From Callorhinus ursinus (taxonomy: Eukaryota > Chordata > Mammalia > Carnivora > Otariidae), in assembly GCF_003265705.1 (NCBI RefSeq), contig NW_020312935.1, positions 2,994,716 through 3,058,715 of the forward strand: 64,000 bases of DNA, in the 5' to 3' direction. The notes under the pieces are model-generated. The model did no database searches and was not told where the DNA came from. It worked only from the letters and a program-made list of their open reading frames with translations. Of this stretch, positions 38,575-50,538 are shown one piece after another. Position numbers and translations under genes: made by a program. Numbering within the stretch: the first letter of the stretch is position 1; every line of letters starts with the position of its first letter.

Positions 38575-39235
38575 AGCTAATACATGGAATACTATGTAGC
38601 CATAAAAAAGAGTGAACTAGATCTCTATGTACTGACCTGAAATGATTTTCAGGATCAAAAGTTACAAGAAAAAAAAAAAAAAAAAAGCTCAGAGCACAAC
38701 CTGTGCCTATAAAGTTTTAAGGGAATAGTATGTATGTGTACACATTTCTATCGGCGTAAGCATAGAAAAAAGCTTAAAAGGATATAATCTAAACCTAACA
38801 GTGATTTGCTTCTGGAGAGCAGAAAAAGGGCTTTCACTTAAAAAGTTATTTACTTAATGGGTTAGCCTGGTGATGGGTATTAAAGAGGGCATGTTCTGCA
38901 TGGAGCACTGGGTGTTATGCACAAACAATGAATCATGGAACACTACATCACAAACTAATGATGTAATGTATGGTGATTAACATAACAATAAAAAATTAAG
39001 AAAAAAGTTATTTACTTAAAGATATTATAACATATTAAAAAGGTATAATGCTGTACACATGCAATATCTTTCCAATTCTATAAAATGCCTGTTATACACA
39101 AAATGAAGGAAATAAAAATATGTTACTGCATGGTAGGATTACAGGGATACTTACTTTCTCTTGTACTTCCCTGAATTTTCCAAATTTCCTACAGTGAACA
39201 TACATTATTCATACTAATTATTTTTACCATAAAAT
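38575..39235 (+). mobile_element. Older LINE 3' fragment, host of the young L1
   Basis: The pattern tacatggaatactatgtagc (38580-38599), then aaaagagtgaactagatctc and a run of short AT-rich motifs resembling those after the ORF2 stop, is typical of old mammalian L1 3' ends. It resumes after the young L1 insertion (39020 onward). Subfamily cannot be assigned by eye. Confidence 0.6.
38858..39001 (+). mobile_element. 5'-truncated carnivore L1 insertion (3' end only)
   Basis: The stretch gatgggtattaaagagggc through aatgatgtaatgtatggtga and the terminal A-rich sequence is the familiar 3'UTR end of the active carnivore L1 lineage. It is flanked by a perfect 18-bp direct repeat, AAAAAGTTATTTACTTAA, at 38840-38857 and 39002-39019. 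Only ~144 bp were inserted, a typical extreme 5' truncation. Confidence 0.88.
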
Positions 39236-39354
39236 ATAAGGGACCCACATTTTATTATCAGCTTACACCTGAGGTAAACACGGAATGCCAGTCTAGTAAG
39301 AAATAATTAAGAATACGATAATGTTCTAAACGGGTCTTATCAGCTCTTTATTGA

Positions 39355-39357
<3 letters not shown>

Positions 39358-39403
<46 letters not shown>
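39358..39403. repeat. (CA)23 microsatellite
   Basis: An uninterrupted CA dinucleotide run of about 46 bp. Confidence 0.97.
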
Positions 39404-39407
<4 letters not shown>

Positions 39408-39714
39408 ATCTGGAACAAAAAGAGAGAGAACAAAACTATTAAAAGCATTTAAAAAAGAAAAAGAAAGAAAGGTTCGTTAGTGTCACAGTGGTTCAATGGT
39501 GGCATATTTAGTGCTGGACTTTTTAAAACTAGGCACATCGAATAAGATTTCAGGTGAGGGGTAGCTAAAAGAGTGGAGCCAGAAGGTAACACTGACCTTA
39601 CCTTCTCGACATGAGGGCGCGTATAAGACCAGAATCACAGGGATGCGGGCAGATCTTGTGCATAAAGCCAGCCAATCCACTGAATGGACGTTTTGAGTGA
39701 AGTAATACGCGTGG

Positions 39715-39818
39715 GCTAGGAGAGGGGGGTACTGATCAAGGTGGCGCTAGGAGAGGGGGGTNNNNNNNNNNTACTGATCAAGGTGGCGCTAGGAGAGGGG
39801 GGTACTGATCAAGGTGGC
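39715..39818. repeat. 31-bp tandem repeat, three copies, containing an assembly gap
   Basis: A unit starting gctaggagaggggggtactg is present at 39715-39745 and 39788-39818. A third copy is split by ten Ns (39746-39761 and 39772-39787). The intact copies are identical. Confidence 0.95.
39762..39771. other. Assembly gap, 10 N
   Basis: Ten undetermined bases lie within the 31-bp tandem repeat. The base before the gap (t) equals the base after it. Dropping the gap and one t restores an exact repeat unit, so little or no unique sequence is missing. Confidence 0.98.
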
Positions 39819-42524
39819 TGAGACGGTTCTAATGGGAAGGGAGGGCAAGGAAGCTCTGCAGAGAAATGTGGAGAGTGCATTCCCACTGCACACACTGGCA
39901 ACATCATGGCCACAGTGACCACAGCAGAGAAGGAGTAACTCCCTCCAAAAAGGATCTGACCTTTCCATCTTCCTAAAGAACCCTTTAAGCTAACTGGTGG
40001 TCAGAAATGCCACGAGAGCCAACTCAGGCTCTCAGGGAAAGGCCACGGGGCCCACGTGCAGTCTCCTAGGCGTGCTCCAGGCGGCCCACATTCCGGGAGC
40101 CCAGGAATCAAGGGAGGGACATGAACTTCAGATGCCCGGCTGCTTGCTCTCAGAGATGGAGGGCATGGAGACAAACTGGGCTAAAATTTACCAAAACATC
40201 TGGCTTTTCACACCTTCTAAATCAACCACAGGAAAACATTCCCCTCCTTTCATTTTTGGATGAAGGCACCAAGGTATGGAAGAAAAAGGCGAAAGTATGC
40301 ACTTAAAAAAAAAAAAAAAAGTCAACGTAATGAGAAAATAAGGTCTGAGGAAACTGGTTCCAGAATGACGATGTAAACCAGATGACGCTTGCACCAGGGC
40401 CTCCAACACGTCGCAGAGCCAGGGAGGGAGGCGAGGGTCACCAGAGGATTTATGCTTTCTGCTCGCCAAGAAAGACAAAGGCTCCCAGTCACCACCTGTA
40501 GGCATGAAGCGTGCAGCTGTCTTCTTAAGACAGCCCGCCCCCCAAGCGTAACCATAAAGGAGCATGGAGAATGCAGACTGTCAATGAAATCGTTGTCAGA
40601 TTTGTTCTGTATCTTCTGATCTGTCCATCCACCCTAGGAAGAATTTAATGGCCCTGCTGGGAGAGAGCCCCAATGAGTTTATGAGTCAGGGAAAGAACAG
40701 GGAAGATGGATTCTCAAGTCATGCAGAGTCCGACGGAGGGTTTCCTACTTCCTCTCACCTTGCAGAATCCCAGTGGGGTGGCAAGTGTTCAAGCCCACTG
40801 AGTGGAGAAGGTGGGTGTGTGTTTTGAGTCAACTGGTGCCATAGTCTACCTCCTACTTTCAGCCAAGTAGAGCTGGTGTCTCACCCTCTGCCAAGCTGGC
40901 CCACGGCAGCTCACATGGGGCCCAAAAACAACTCCATGGGAGATGACCTCCTCTGTGTATAATTTAAGATTCATATGAAACCTTCAGGCTTTCATATCAT
41001 ACCCAATCAAAGGCATCTCGGCTGGGAACTCTTTGAGTAACAGATTCTGGTGGGGTCTTCGTCTATCTGCTAAAGTTGATGGATTTCCAGTCCAATGACT
41101 CTCAGGTGAAGAAAAATACCAAAGGGAAAACCAGATTCTAATAGTTGGCAGGTGTGCACTGATCTCCAACTGTCCTTTCTGCACTCTCTCCCCCCCAAGC
41201 AGAAGACACTACAAATTTCAGAGAGCTCACCATGGATGCCACATAGCAGGGAAGTCCAGATAAACACCCAAGGGCCCACACTAGCTCTGAACCCACACAC
41301 TGGGGACTCAGGACCTACGAGAGCATGGAGGAGAACACAGGGCAGGCATCTGTCAGTATCTGTTGCTCCCCTGCTCAAGGTAAGCAAGAGCACCTGACAT
41401 CTCTATGGGTGGAGGGAGAGGGGGAGTGGCCAGGTCCCTCAGGGAGAGGAGAGTGATCATTTACATGGGAAGGGAAAAAGGTGCAGAATTCACATTCTGG
41501 AGCTCAAGCCCTGAAGAGAGACAAGTACCTTCCTCACAACACACTTCCTTTCTGGCTCAGATGGATCACTGCAGACAGAAACCAAGAACCCAGCCTGCTG
41601 GGCTTCCCACGGGGTCGATCAGTCACAGTGCCCAGTAACGGCAGGTGTGAGGATATGGGCAGAGGACCACTAAGAGCTGGGCCAGAGCCCACCACTCATT
41701 ATGACACACACACAAAAAAACACTCAAGGAATTCGATCATGAGTGTTTCACAAAGCGACCTGGGGGCCTGGAGAAAAGCAAACAGCTTCCATCTGATGCC
41801 TGGGGCTCTCCAGCTGCCCCACCCCAACACACACACTCCCCTCCACTTCTAGGAGGCAGGGAGGAAGAATTCACTGAACGTGAATCTTGACTTAAAAACT
41901 GCTCTCACACAATCAAAACTTGACGATTCCATGCAAAGGCGATACTATCACCAGGGTTCTTTGTTCGTTTCTGTTCTTCTCTGGGGAGGTGGAATGAGGG
42001 TACTGGATTAACGAAACCCTCTCTCGGTCCGGATTAGAAATTAGCTCATGCTTTCAGACATCTCAGTCTTAATACAGCAACGTCTGTCCCAGCATTTATG
42101 ACACCAAGGGAAGGGACTCTGGACTGGTGAGGTCAAACGACCCACCAGAAAGCTACGCCTCTGCTTGCATCTCCTGAGACGGCTGTTCTGTCTCCTCCAA
42201 CATGAAAAAAGAGGAGGAGGGAATAAAGACCTCAGTTGAAAGAGAGGGCTGGGAGACCCATTAGGAAGTCCCCTCCATCATGGCTGCTTGAGCAGGTGCA
42301 GCAGAAAGCAAGTCGGGAACTTTCCCTGACCAACAATGAATACTTTGCCAAGGAACCAGGATGGGGCAGGGTGAGGACCAGGACGGGTTTTGTTTGGGAG
42401 GGAGAGGGGGCAGTGAGGGTGGGACTTGGGAAAGGGGTGAGTAAGGAGGGCTGTGTGTGAGAAGCCTGGTGCCCTCCCCAGGTCAGCAGCATCTGGAGCT
42501 GTTTCTCTAGCAGACAGTAAAGAA

Positions 42525-42945
42525 CTCGATTACATCCAGTTAACTGTGCTCTAAACTGATTATGCATGTGCTGGGCTAATGGATTACATTAGCAAGAGGA
42601 AAAATAACATGCAATCAATCTCCATTTACTACAGGCCACACCAGGGCCTAGAGAAAAACTGACTCTCAACCACCTCCAGTCCCCACCCCAAACCTACAGA
42701 CTCGTGACACCCTAGGACAGAGAGCCCCCTCGGTGGCAGGAGAAGTCTGTCTTAGTCACACTGCAGGACAGAAAGGCTTGCTGCATGCACTGGAATAAGC
42801 CCATTGCTGTGTCATTCAGGAGTGGTTGAGAGCTCCCCGCCCCCACAGCAGAGCCACCGCGAGCCAAGGGACATTCATTACCCAAGGACTAATGAGACCA
42901 GACTAATGACCCACGGCTCCTGACACAGGGAATTCTGCTCTGAAT
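42525..42945. promoter_or_regulatory. Candidate conserved regulatory block
   Basis: Unique sequence with ttaactgtgc, ctgattatgcatgtgctggg, ctaatggattacattagc, catgcaatcaatctcc and attcattacccaaggactaa. It lies ~2.3 kb downstream (in gene direction) of exon 3. Confidence 0.35.
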
Positions 42946-44104
42946 GGGGGGGGGCGGGGTTCACCCCCGGGGTTGCGCCAGCCAAGTGCACCATTCAAGG
43001 ATTTCTCCTTTGGGTGCTGGTTCCCAAGTTCTATCCTACACCCCAATACCTACGGCCCTTCCACCAGCAATGCCTTTTTTTAAGTAGGAGTTTTCTCCAT
43101 CTTTTTAAAAAGAGAGAGAGAGAAATAAGGCCAGAGAAGAGGACGGTCCACAGTTCAGCAAAACACAGATGGAAACACACAAAATGCCTCCCTGACACCC
43201 ACCCAGGAAACCGCCTCCACTTGACTTGCTAGGTGTGACCCATGAAGGTGGTTTGGGGACCAAAAAGGGATCATCTAGGTGAATCCTCCAGGTTCCAGGC
43301 CCTTCAGAAGCAAAGCCAAGAGCGTGGTATACTCTTATGGGAGGATGTAGCGTGGAGAGGTAATCACCACCACGCACGTTTTATCATCTAAAGGGCATTT
43401 TTTCCCCCCTCAGATGGAAGAGGCTGGCTTCTTGCCACTTCTAAACAACCCTCATCAAAGTTGCATACAGTCTTCCATGGCCACACACAGTACTTTGAAC
43501 TAATTTCGCTCAGTCAGGTCCTTTGGAAACAGGTTTTTTCTATGGGTTTTCCATCAGGTTTTCTGGACATCAGCACCACCATACGGCCGCCTGAGACCTC
43601 TAACTTAAACTGACCAGTAGGAGCCTTTTCTTTCAAGGGTGGCCCAAAACTAAGCCATCCAGTGAGATTCTTGCTCACTTAGAGCAAGGGGGTTGGCTGC
43701 TTGGTGTTCAGACCTTCCCCACTGCACCATGCCAGCCCATCCATGCTGGGGTCAGCAGTCAATTCCAAAACCTTCTAGTCCCACCACCTCATTTCCGCTT
43801 TCTCCTCCTTTCCATAAAATAGTTTCTTATCCATGCTACACAGGCCTCCCACCAAGCTGAAGACGACCAGTTGTAAAATGAATCACAGTTATCAATCTCA
43901 GCAGAGACGGATATGGGGAAAGGACCCGAAGTCCTCCTTATTTGGAGTCTCCCTTTAAAATCACCATGAGTAGAAAGGGGATTAAACTAGCTCAGGGTCA
44001 ACAGAAGGGCTCCCTTGCCCAAAAGTGTGGGAACTGGTGTGAAAGGGAAGGGGGGAGGGAGAGGCTGATGATAAAAGGGAGAAAATGCAAAGGGAAGAGG
44101 GAGG

Positions 44105-44290
44105 GTGTAGACGGCCTGTGGGAGGAGGCTGGGCAAATTTATGGCGATTTGTACCTGATTGTTCATACTAAAGCCATTATGGGATGATTAGAGAAAAAGG
44201 TGAGGCTTTAAGTCCAGTGAAAATCAATAGGAACGTCTGGAGCAATTCTGCCTCGCAAGTGAAAGGACTATTTACAGTATGTGAGCACCT
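44105..44290. promoter_or_regulatory. Candidate conserved regulatory block
   Basis: Unique sequence with ttatggcgatttgtacctga, ttgttcatactaaagccatt and atgggatgattagag, just before the G-rich run at 44331. About 900 bp inside intron 3 from the exon 3 donor. Confidence 0.3.
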
Positions 44291-44330
44291 CCTCCTCACC
44301 GTTACCGGCTATGGACCGAAAGAGAGACTG

Positions 44331-44368
44331 GGGGGGGGTGGGGGAGGGGAGGGGGGGAGGGGCGGGGC
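44331..44368 (+). repeat. G-rich run, G-quadruplex candidate
   Basis: Five G-runs of 4 to 9 bases separated by single bases lie within 38 bp, followed by a purine-rich (A/G) stretch to about 44510. The pattern meets the usual G-quadruplex rule on the plus strand, which is the non-transcribed template partner relative to ZFHX3 RNA. Confidence 0.7.
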
Positions 44369-44589
44369 ATCAGGAAGGAAGGAAGAGAAGGCAGAGGGAG
44401 AGGAGGAAGATGGGAGAAGTCCAGGGGAAGAGAGGGGAAATGTAAATATAAGGAACAGAAAGAAGGCACAGAACAAGGAAGTAAGGGAGAAAGAACAAAG
44501 GAGCCCCCTTAACAGACCCCAAAGTTTTCCCCATAGCATGTGCCACCCTGTAGTCAACTATGTAATTTATTCATTGTGTCTATCACCCA

Positions 44590-44758
44590 TCTCTCTGCAA
44601 GAGAATAGAAGCACTATGAGGGCAGGGATTTTTTTTGGGGGGGGGGGGTGTCTATTTTGTGCATGGAGGTAGCCATGTGTCCAGAACAGGACCTGGCATA
44701 TAGTAGGTGCTCAATATATATCTGCTGAATGAATGAATGAATGAATGAATGAATGAAT
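44590..44758 (+). mobile_element. L2 3' end with (GAAT)8 tail
   Basis: The segment with gagggcagggattt, aggacctggcatatagtagg and tgctcaatatatatctgctg, then eight perfect GAAT units (44727-44758), is the characteristic L2 terminus. Confidence 0.8.
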
Positions 44759-45192
44759 CCACAAACAAATGAACTACGGACTCCAGGGGCATCCAGGAGA
44801 GAGGAGATTAAAGAGGAGGGGGGAGGAGACGGAAAAGGGGAGTGCGAAGCACGCAGGGGAAAGGGGCAACGCAGGAACACAAAGGTACACAAAAGCTACA
44901 CGACTGTAAGGGAGAAAAGCCAGGTGACAAGAGTCTAGGGGCAAGTATCGGGCTGCTGTCTCTGTCCATAAAACCCGCCCTCCAAAATGGCACAGCTCTC
45001 AAAGAGAACCTTCGGTTACCAGAAGCCGCCAGCACGTTGCAGCTTCACGAAGAAGCGGGCGCCAACGCCCCTTCCAACACCAACCGGTCGCCGACCCCGC
45101 CGTGACAGAGACTGTCACCCATCCCCAGCCATCCCCAGCCCCCAGCTCCCAGCGATCCCACGCATGCCTTCCAGAGGCAGCCCAGGTCCTAC

Positions 45193-45689
45193 CTTGTACA
45201 GCTTCAGGCTGGCCTCGTGCCTGGAGTTGACCGTGTGCAGCCGCAGCTTCTCCAAGCTGTTGGTGTAGTAGTCGCACGCGTTGCACTTGAGGTGGACGGG
45301 GTTGCCGATGGCCACGCACTTAAGCCGCCACTCGTTGGCTTTGCCACCCTCCTTGATGTGGGCCACCAGCTGGTACTTCTGCACATGCTTGTCTGTCTTG
45401 CAGTGCAGCTGAAAGTTGGCCTTGAGCTGGGTGTTGTAGCGGCAGAGCTTGCACTGGTACGAGTCCCCCATCACGGCCTTCCACTCGTCCTCCGGGAGGC
45501 TGCGCTCCACGTTCATGTGCAGCCCCAGCATGTCCAGGTTATCCGTGGTGAACTTGTTGCAGACGGCGCACTGGAAGAGCTTCAGCGACGGATCGTTGGT
45601 CTGGATGAAGCTCTCGCCCAGGTTCATCAGCTCCTCCGACACCAGCTGCCCGCCCCCGAGGCGCATGTCTAGGGGGATCTCACCGCCCA
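45193..45689 (-). CDS. ZFHX3: ZFHX3 coding exon 3, residues 910-1075
   Basis: This is the second coding exon of the same gene. It starts after a pyrimidine-rich acceptor (CCCCCCTCCACAG, AG at 45691-45690) and ends at AAG|GTAGGA (GT at 45192-45191). Its 497 nt are two bases completing Val910 plus 165 codons, so it leaves in phase 0 after Lys1075. The protein begins [20 protein letters not shown]. It carries two clear C2H2 fingers, C989/C992/H1005/H1011 and C1045/C1048/H1061/H1067. It also has a degenerate one, C950/C953 with H967 but no second histidine at normal spacing. Met918 lies nine residues into the exon. The short ATBF1-B isoform is known to lack roughly the first 915 residues, so this Met is the probable isoform-B start when exon 2 is not included. 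The next exon lies outside the window, beyond coordinate 1. Confidence 0.96.
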
Positions 45690-46149
45690 CTGTGGAGGGG
45701 GGGAGGAGAGGGGAAGAGCATCAGAGGCCAGGCTCACAGCACCAGCCAGCCTCCCCCACCCTCAACCCAGGTGCGAGGAGAAAAAAGAGCACATTTAAAA
45801 GTGTTGCCAGGTGCTACTAACTGGAAACACCACCCCCTACCCTCCCCCCGCCAAAAATCAACTTTATGTGTTCAGATCTTTCCCACGGACACTCTGAAAT
45901 TTGCAGAAGGCTTTATGGTTTGTTGTTTTTTTTTTTTTTCTTTTGGGAAAGAACACCCAGAACCATAGTCTTTTGAATATTTCAATTCAGTCCCTCACTC
46001 AGATCCAAGAAAAGATAGGAATAAACACCATTTACTGGACATAACAGAATCTGAAACTCCAGACCCCTAAAAGATGGACGTTAGTTACAACTGCATTCTA
46101 AGATATGAAGCCTTCGTGGTAAATCAGAACCGGGCCCAGAATTTATCTA

Positions 46150-46318
46150 CAGCAGTACAGCCCCAACAGAACTTCCTGCACTGTCCGATGATGGGTTAGT
46201 CACCAGCCACGGCTAAGTTGCAACCAAGAAACTGGATTTTCAGTTTTATTTCTTTTTAATCCATTTACATTTAGATCACCACATGTGGCTAGGGGCTACA
46301 GCAGTGGAGAGTGGACGG
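46150..46318 (+). mobile_element. hAT-like DNA transposon fossil in intron 2
   Basis: The segment from tacagcagtacagccccaac, through cctgcactgtccgatgatgg to caccacatgtggctaggggc and tacagcagtggagag, follows a common MER-type non-autonomous hAT element with related ends. Confidence 0.5.
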
Positions 46319-49010
46319 TCTCCCTAATTCCCCAGCACACCCCACGGGTCAATATTCTGCCTGCCTGTCAACGGGGCCAGCTCCTCCTACATGTCCCCAA
46401 GAATACGGTCACTCCCTTTCTCTGAGCCCCCACTGTGCACGAAATGTAGGTCTGCTACGGGACACGTCACATTCTCCGTTGTCGTCAGCCACGTGCAGAG
46501 CCCTGTGTCCCCATCCCTCTTTAGGGCAGGTGTCCAGACTTCACATCACTGAACCTCTAGAGAGTGCCCGGCCCCCTGTGCAGATGTTGTGCAGAACCTG
46601 TACCTAAAATGGTACAGGTTCAGGAAGTGGGTCAAGCTGGGTGATGACATGCAAAGGTCAGCTCATGCAGTTCCCAAAAAGAGTCTGAGGAAGCCCTGCT
46701 CCTCCCTCTCCACCCCGTTACTTGTCAGCTCATCACTGCCCTGCATAAACCAGGGATAGGCTCTCATTCACCGGTGGGAAATTACTGCTACAAACTCTTA
46801 TTTCTATTGTGAAAAGGGCTTGGAAAGAGCGGTCTTCCCTCCATTCCCAAGCAGAACGCTGAACACTGGCTTCCGTTTTCCACCTCGCCCCCAAACACAT
46901 GGGCACGTGAGCTACTATGTCCTCCCCTGACCCTCCCCAACTGATACTCAGATTTGACCTTTTACATATGGTTGGACTGAGGTTATTTTTTTTTTTAATG
47001 AATGATTAGAATCCAAGTTAGTGGCTAATTAAATAAAAGATTTTTTTAAATGATTTTCTTATTTATGCTACATGAGGCACCTCTAAGAGACGATCTGTTA
47101 CAGGTTCTACTGAGCAGTCTGGCTGTGTTCGAAGCCTGCGGACAATCTAGCAAGCCACAGAAATCTTTTGCACGTGCATTCCAGAAGGCTCAGGAAGCTT
47201 TCTGCTTGTCTTCTCTTTTGCCATCTCCCCTAATGAGAGGAGCCATAACTAAGACATTCTTTTTAGGACAAGGGGGGAAAAAAAAAAGCCTAAAAGCTCC
47301 ATCCCTTAATGGGGACGAAGGCCAGGTAGCATCCATGAAACACACACGGCGTTCAGTCAAAGCGTAGACTGCCCAGAGGGTGAGACAAGGAGCAAACATA
47401 TATTTGTTTCTGATGCCAACCACCTGAAGCATCAAATCTTCCCCACTTTTTTAAATTTAACCTCAGCACATCAATATTGCTCTAAAGAGAAATTCAGCTG
47501 TCACTTGCTGGATGCCTGAGTAAAAATGAGAAATCCTCTGGACGCATAGAGGAAGTTAAGTCCCTATTCCCATTCCAAGCTCTTGAAATGCAAATCAAAG
47601 ACAGACACAGAGAAGCAGTGAAATGAAGGTGACAGGCAAGCCAAAACTCTCTCCGAGAATGGTACCTTGGAGGAACAAACCCAAGGCTTAGAATCCTACA
47701 AATCTGTAGAGCCAGAAGGAACTAATTCAGCGCCCCAAGAAGTGAAGGAACCTCACCCCATGCAGAGGAAGTCAGGAAGAGAGCCCCCTGTAAGTAAGAA
47801 CTCAGCATGGGTTTACTCTTGAGCTACACTGGAGAGATCATCTCGTCGGCGAGGGGGTCCCCACGTCTAACACTAGAATTCACACCCTGGCACAAAAGTC
47901 TGCGTTATCAGCACATCACCAGAGAGGCACGTGGATTAAAAGACACCTTCTAGACTCCAAGACAGAAGCAGAGGCCCGTCCCCCAAATCTATGGCCAGTC
48001 GGCTCCCTGGGAAACACGCAGGTGCCTCACAAGCGACCTGACTGGCGATGCTGTGCTCAACTTTATCGTTTAAAGGGATGTCTGGAAGGATATTTTCGAA
48101 GGCCTCCAGCCTAGTATCTTACCTACAAATGGCAGCACATCCAACCAGACCAGACCCAAGGGTGCTGACCCTCTCCTTAGAGCCCTCCAGAAAGAAAGCA
48201 TCCCCAGAATCAGCACCTGCTTGGTATCACAAAAGAGAACGTTCTGTCAAAGGAAGTATGACAACAGTAACTTTGGAGGCAGGAGGGTATTTCACAAAAA
48301 TGTTTCTCCCCCTGCATGAACCCAGTAATACCTAATTAACACCTAGAGCCTTTTCACAAATGGCCTCATGAAAGATCGGTAGGGTTGCAGACGGAACTGA
48401 ATGTTATCGCCCTTTCACATTTCGCATACGTTGGCTTCTACCAAGGTCACACGACCTACGCTCTAAGCCCTTTGGGCATGCGCTCCCGTACCCACACCCA
48501 CTCAGACTTCCAGGATAAAGTACTTGTGATTCTCCATCTCGGCAGCTCTGTGGCCTACAGTGGGCGCTGGAGGTTTCCAGAGACTCAACCTGGCTGATAA
48601 GCAGTAACCCTGAAAATTCAAGGGCCTTTGCTTGGCTGACCTGTAGAAGGTCCTTGGAAGGAAAAACTCTGTTCTCTTTAAAAAATAAAGTATGGATCTG
48701 CTATGTATGTCCAGAACACAGGGATCCATTCTTCTATCTCTTTTGCACCTGCCATATGCCCGAAATGCATGATGCCCCACAGACTCACACACCTGTATAA
48801 GAAGCATGATATTTTTCTACCGCTTAATTCAAGCCTTAGTCAGAATTACTGGTTTTCAAGGGTAATTAAAAAGATCTCACTTTGACCCAGTATGAACCCA
48901 TCCGTTTTCTGTGTCTTCATTCCATTTACATTATATTTGATTTACTCCAAGATCTGCCTCACTAAGATTTTAAATCTCCAGATGAGAAAAACCCCAATTC
49001 CCATAGGCTT

Positions 49011-49034
49011 AACAACAACAACAACAACAACAAC
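49011..49034. repeat. (AAC)8 microsatellite
   Basis: About eight perfect AAC units in intron 2. Confidence 0.9.
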
Positions 49035-50538
49035 AAAAAGTCTTACAGTATGATGCCATCCCTTGGTGTGTATCCCCTATGGTTCACTCTGGGGACAAAT
49101 AAGATGATTGATCCCTGTACATCCATTATTAACCAGCTGGTAAAATATCTTCAAATCGTTTGGTAATAAAGGATCCACAGGTCAATATTCCAAAATAGAA
49201 AACAAGATTAAAGTAGCAAGGATTCAAATTTAAATGCATAGCAGGAAAAACAAATTAAATGCTATGAAATATAACTCATCAGCAGCAATTAGCACTAAAA
49301 CACCACACGAAGACATGCCAACTGGTGAGGCTTGGCCCCTGGCATTAACCTAAACCATGCCATAATAAAGGTACTTGCTCACGCTTTGTTGCCGAGAACA
49401 ACTTATTCTCATGTCAGGAAGGGACTACTGTTTAATTCAGGCCACTGCCACTGGTCCCACGAGATTGGCAGGGTCGGGGGGCGGGGGGATGGAGACCAGG
49501 CAGTGCCTGTCGGAGGCACAGGTGGGGGGGGGGCAGGAACGACCCAAACATCGTAATGGTCCTCGTGAAACTGATTCGTACCTTGTCTTGCCATAGAGGC
49601 TCTTCCCCAAAAGTGATCCATGATTCTTTTCATGCAAAGACTCATGGTTTTTGGCATCCAAATCCTAACTTCTTGATCCCATTCTAGGTCTATGAAGCCA
49701 GTCGGTTAGACCTGCTGCCCGGACACAGCCAACTCACCTTCTCTAACATGGGTGGTTTTTTCATGGTAACAAAGGCTCTGTTAACCAGCATCTAACAGAT
49801 ATTAAAACTTTGCTTTTTCTGATGTACAATTTTAGAATTTTTTCATTCTTCCTCTAGCACGCCACTCCCTACGGTGCCCCAGGGCAATTTAATTCCCAAC
49901 TATACTTATCACTGACAACTCACGCAAAACAGAAAAGAAAAGCAACGGGTCTCTTTCATCAAGATCCTCACGAATACACTGGAGAAAGAACTCTGAGAAA
50001 CCTATCCGGACGGCTCCCCGCTCGGCGCAGAACCAGCCTTTGGTTATTTGAATAAGGTACGCTACGGTTTCCAGTTGCTCTTAGGGAGACGACTGTCCCT
50101 ATTTAAAAACTTGAGCTGCAAGTTTCCTGTAAGTTACAGCAAATATTTAGCGGAACCCAAAAGTTTCAGATAGTGGTGGCGATTTTTCAAACTGAGAAAG
50201 GGACAAAGGAAGAGAGGATGGGAAGAGAAAGGAAAGTGGACCAGATGCCAAACACCAGAGGCAGCACTGAAATTTTCATCCCGGCCTGTGGAGCCGGAAT
50301 ATAATCGTGGGTCTGCTGAATGCATACGATCCTCCATATGCACACAAGAAAGGGTGCTTGGGAAAAATATCTGATCGTCACTCAAGTTCACACAAAACCA
50401 GCCTTGAGAAAGTAACAATCAGAGCCGAATCCACAGGACTTGACAGAATCAACTGCATCGACAGGACCTCGGTCTACTCTCACTGCTCCCCCGTTAAACT
50501 CAAGCCATCAGAACAAACAAACACGCAGTCAGCCTCAC

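Larger units (their letters stand above)
1..45192 (-). other. ZFHX3: ZFHX3 intron 3 (5' part; continues beyond the window)
   Basis: Everything to the left of the exon 3 donor is the beginning of a very long intron; ZFHX3 is known to have introns of tens of kilobases here. No open frame in this stretch resembles a protein or is flanked by convincing splice sites. Content is fossil repeats, microsatellites and candidate regulatory blocks, listed separately. In these stretches I see no recognisable element: 1-1240, 2420-3550, 5010-5590, 5900-7990, 14800-15390, 18000-19660, 19990-21180, 22430-24410, 32170-33120, 33300-35800, 36000-37580, 37740-38570, 39830-42500 and 42950-44100. Confidence 0.9.
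45690..50538 (-). other. ZFHX3: ZFHX3 intron 2
   Basis: This 4849-nt intron lies between coding exons 2 and 3, with GT at 50538-50537 and AG at 45691-45690. It holds a hAT-like fossil transposon (46150-46318), a short (AAC)n run (49011-49034) and several homopolymer runs, such as poly-T at 45927-45939. A TAAT-rich patch lies at 46970-47060. I recognise nothing further in 47100-49000 or 49100-50538. Confidence 0.93.

Noticed and set aside
45115..45192. Continuation of the exon 3 frame (VGPGLPLEG...)
   Set aside because: Lies after a canonical GTAGGA donor; intron sequence, not coding.
50480..50538. Continuation of the ZFHX3 frame beyond the exon 2 donor (GEADCVFVC...)
   Set aside because: The canonical donor at 50538 and exact phase match to exon 3 show this is intron read-through.
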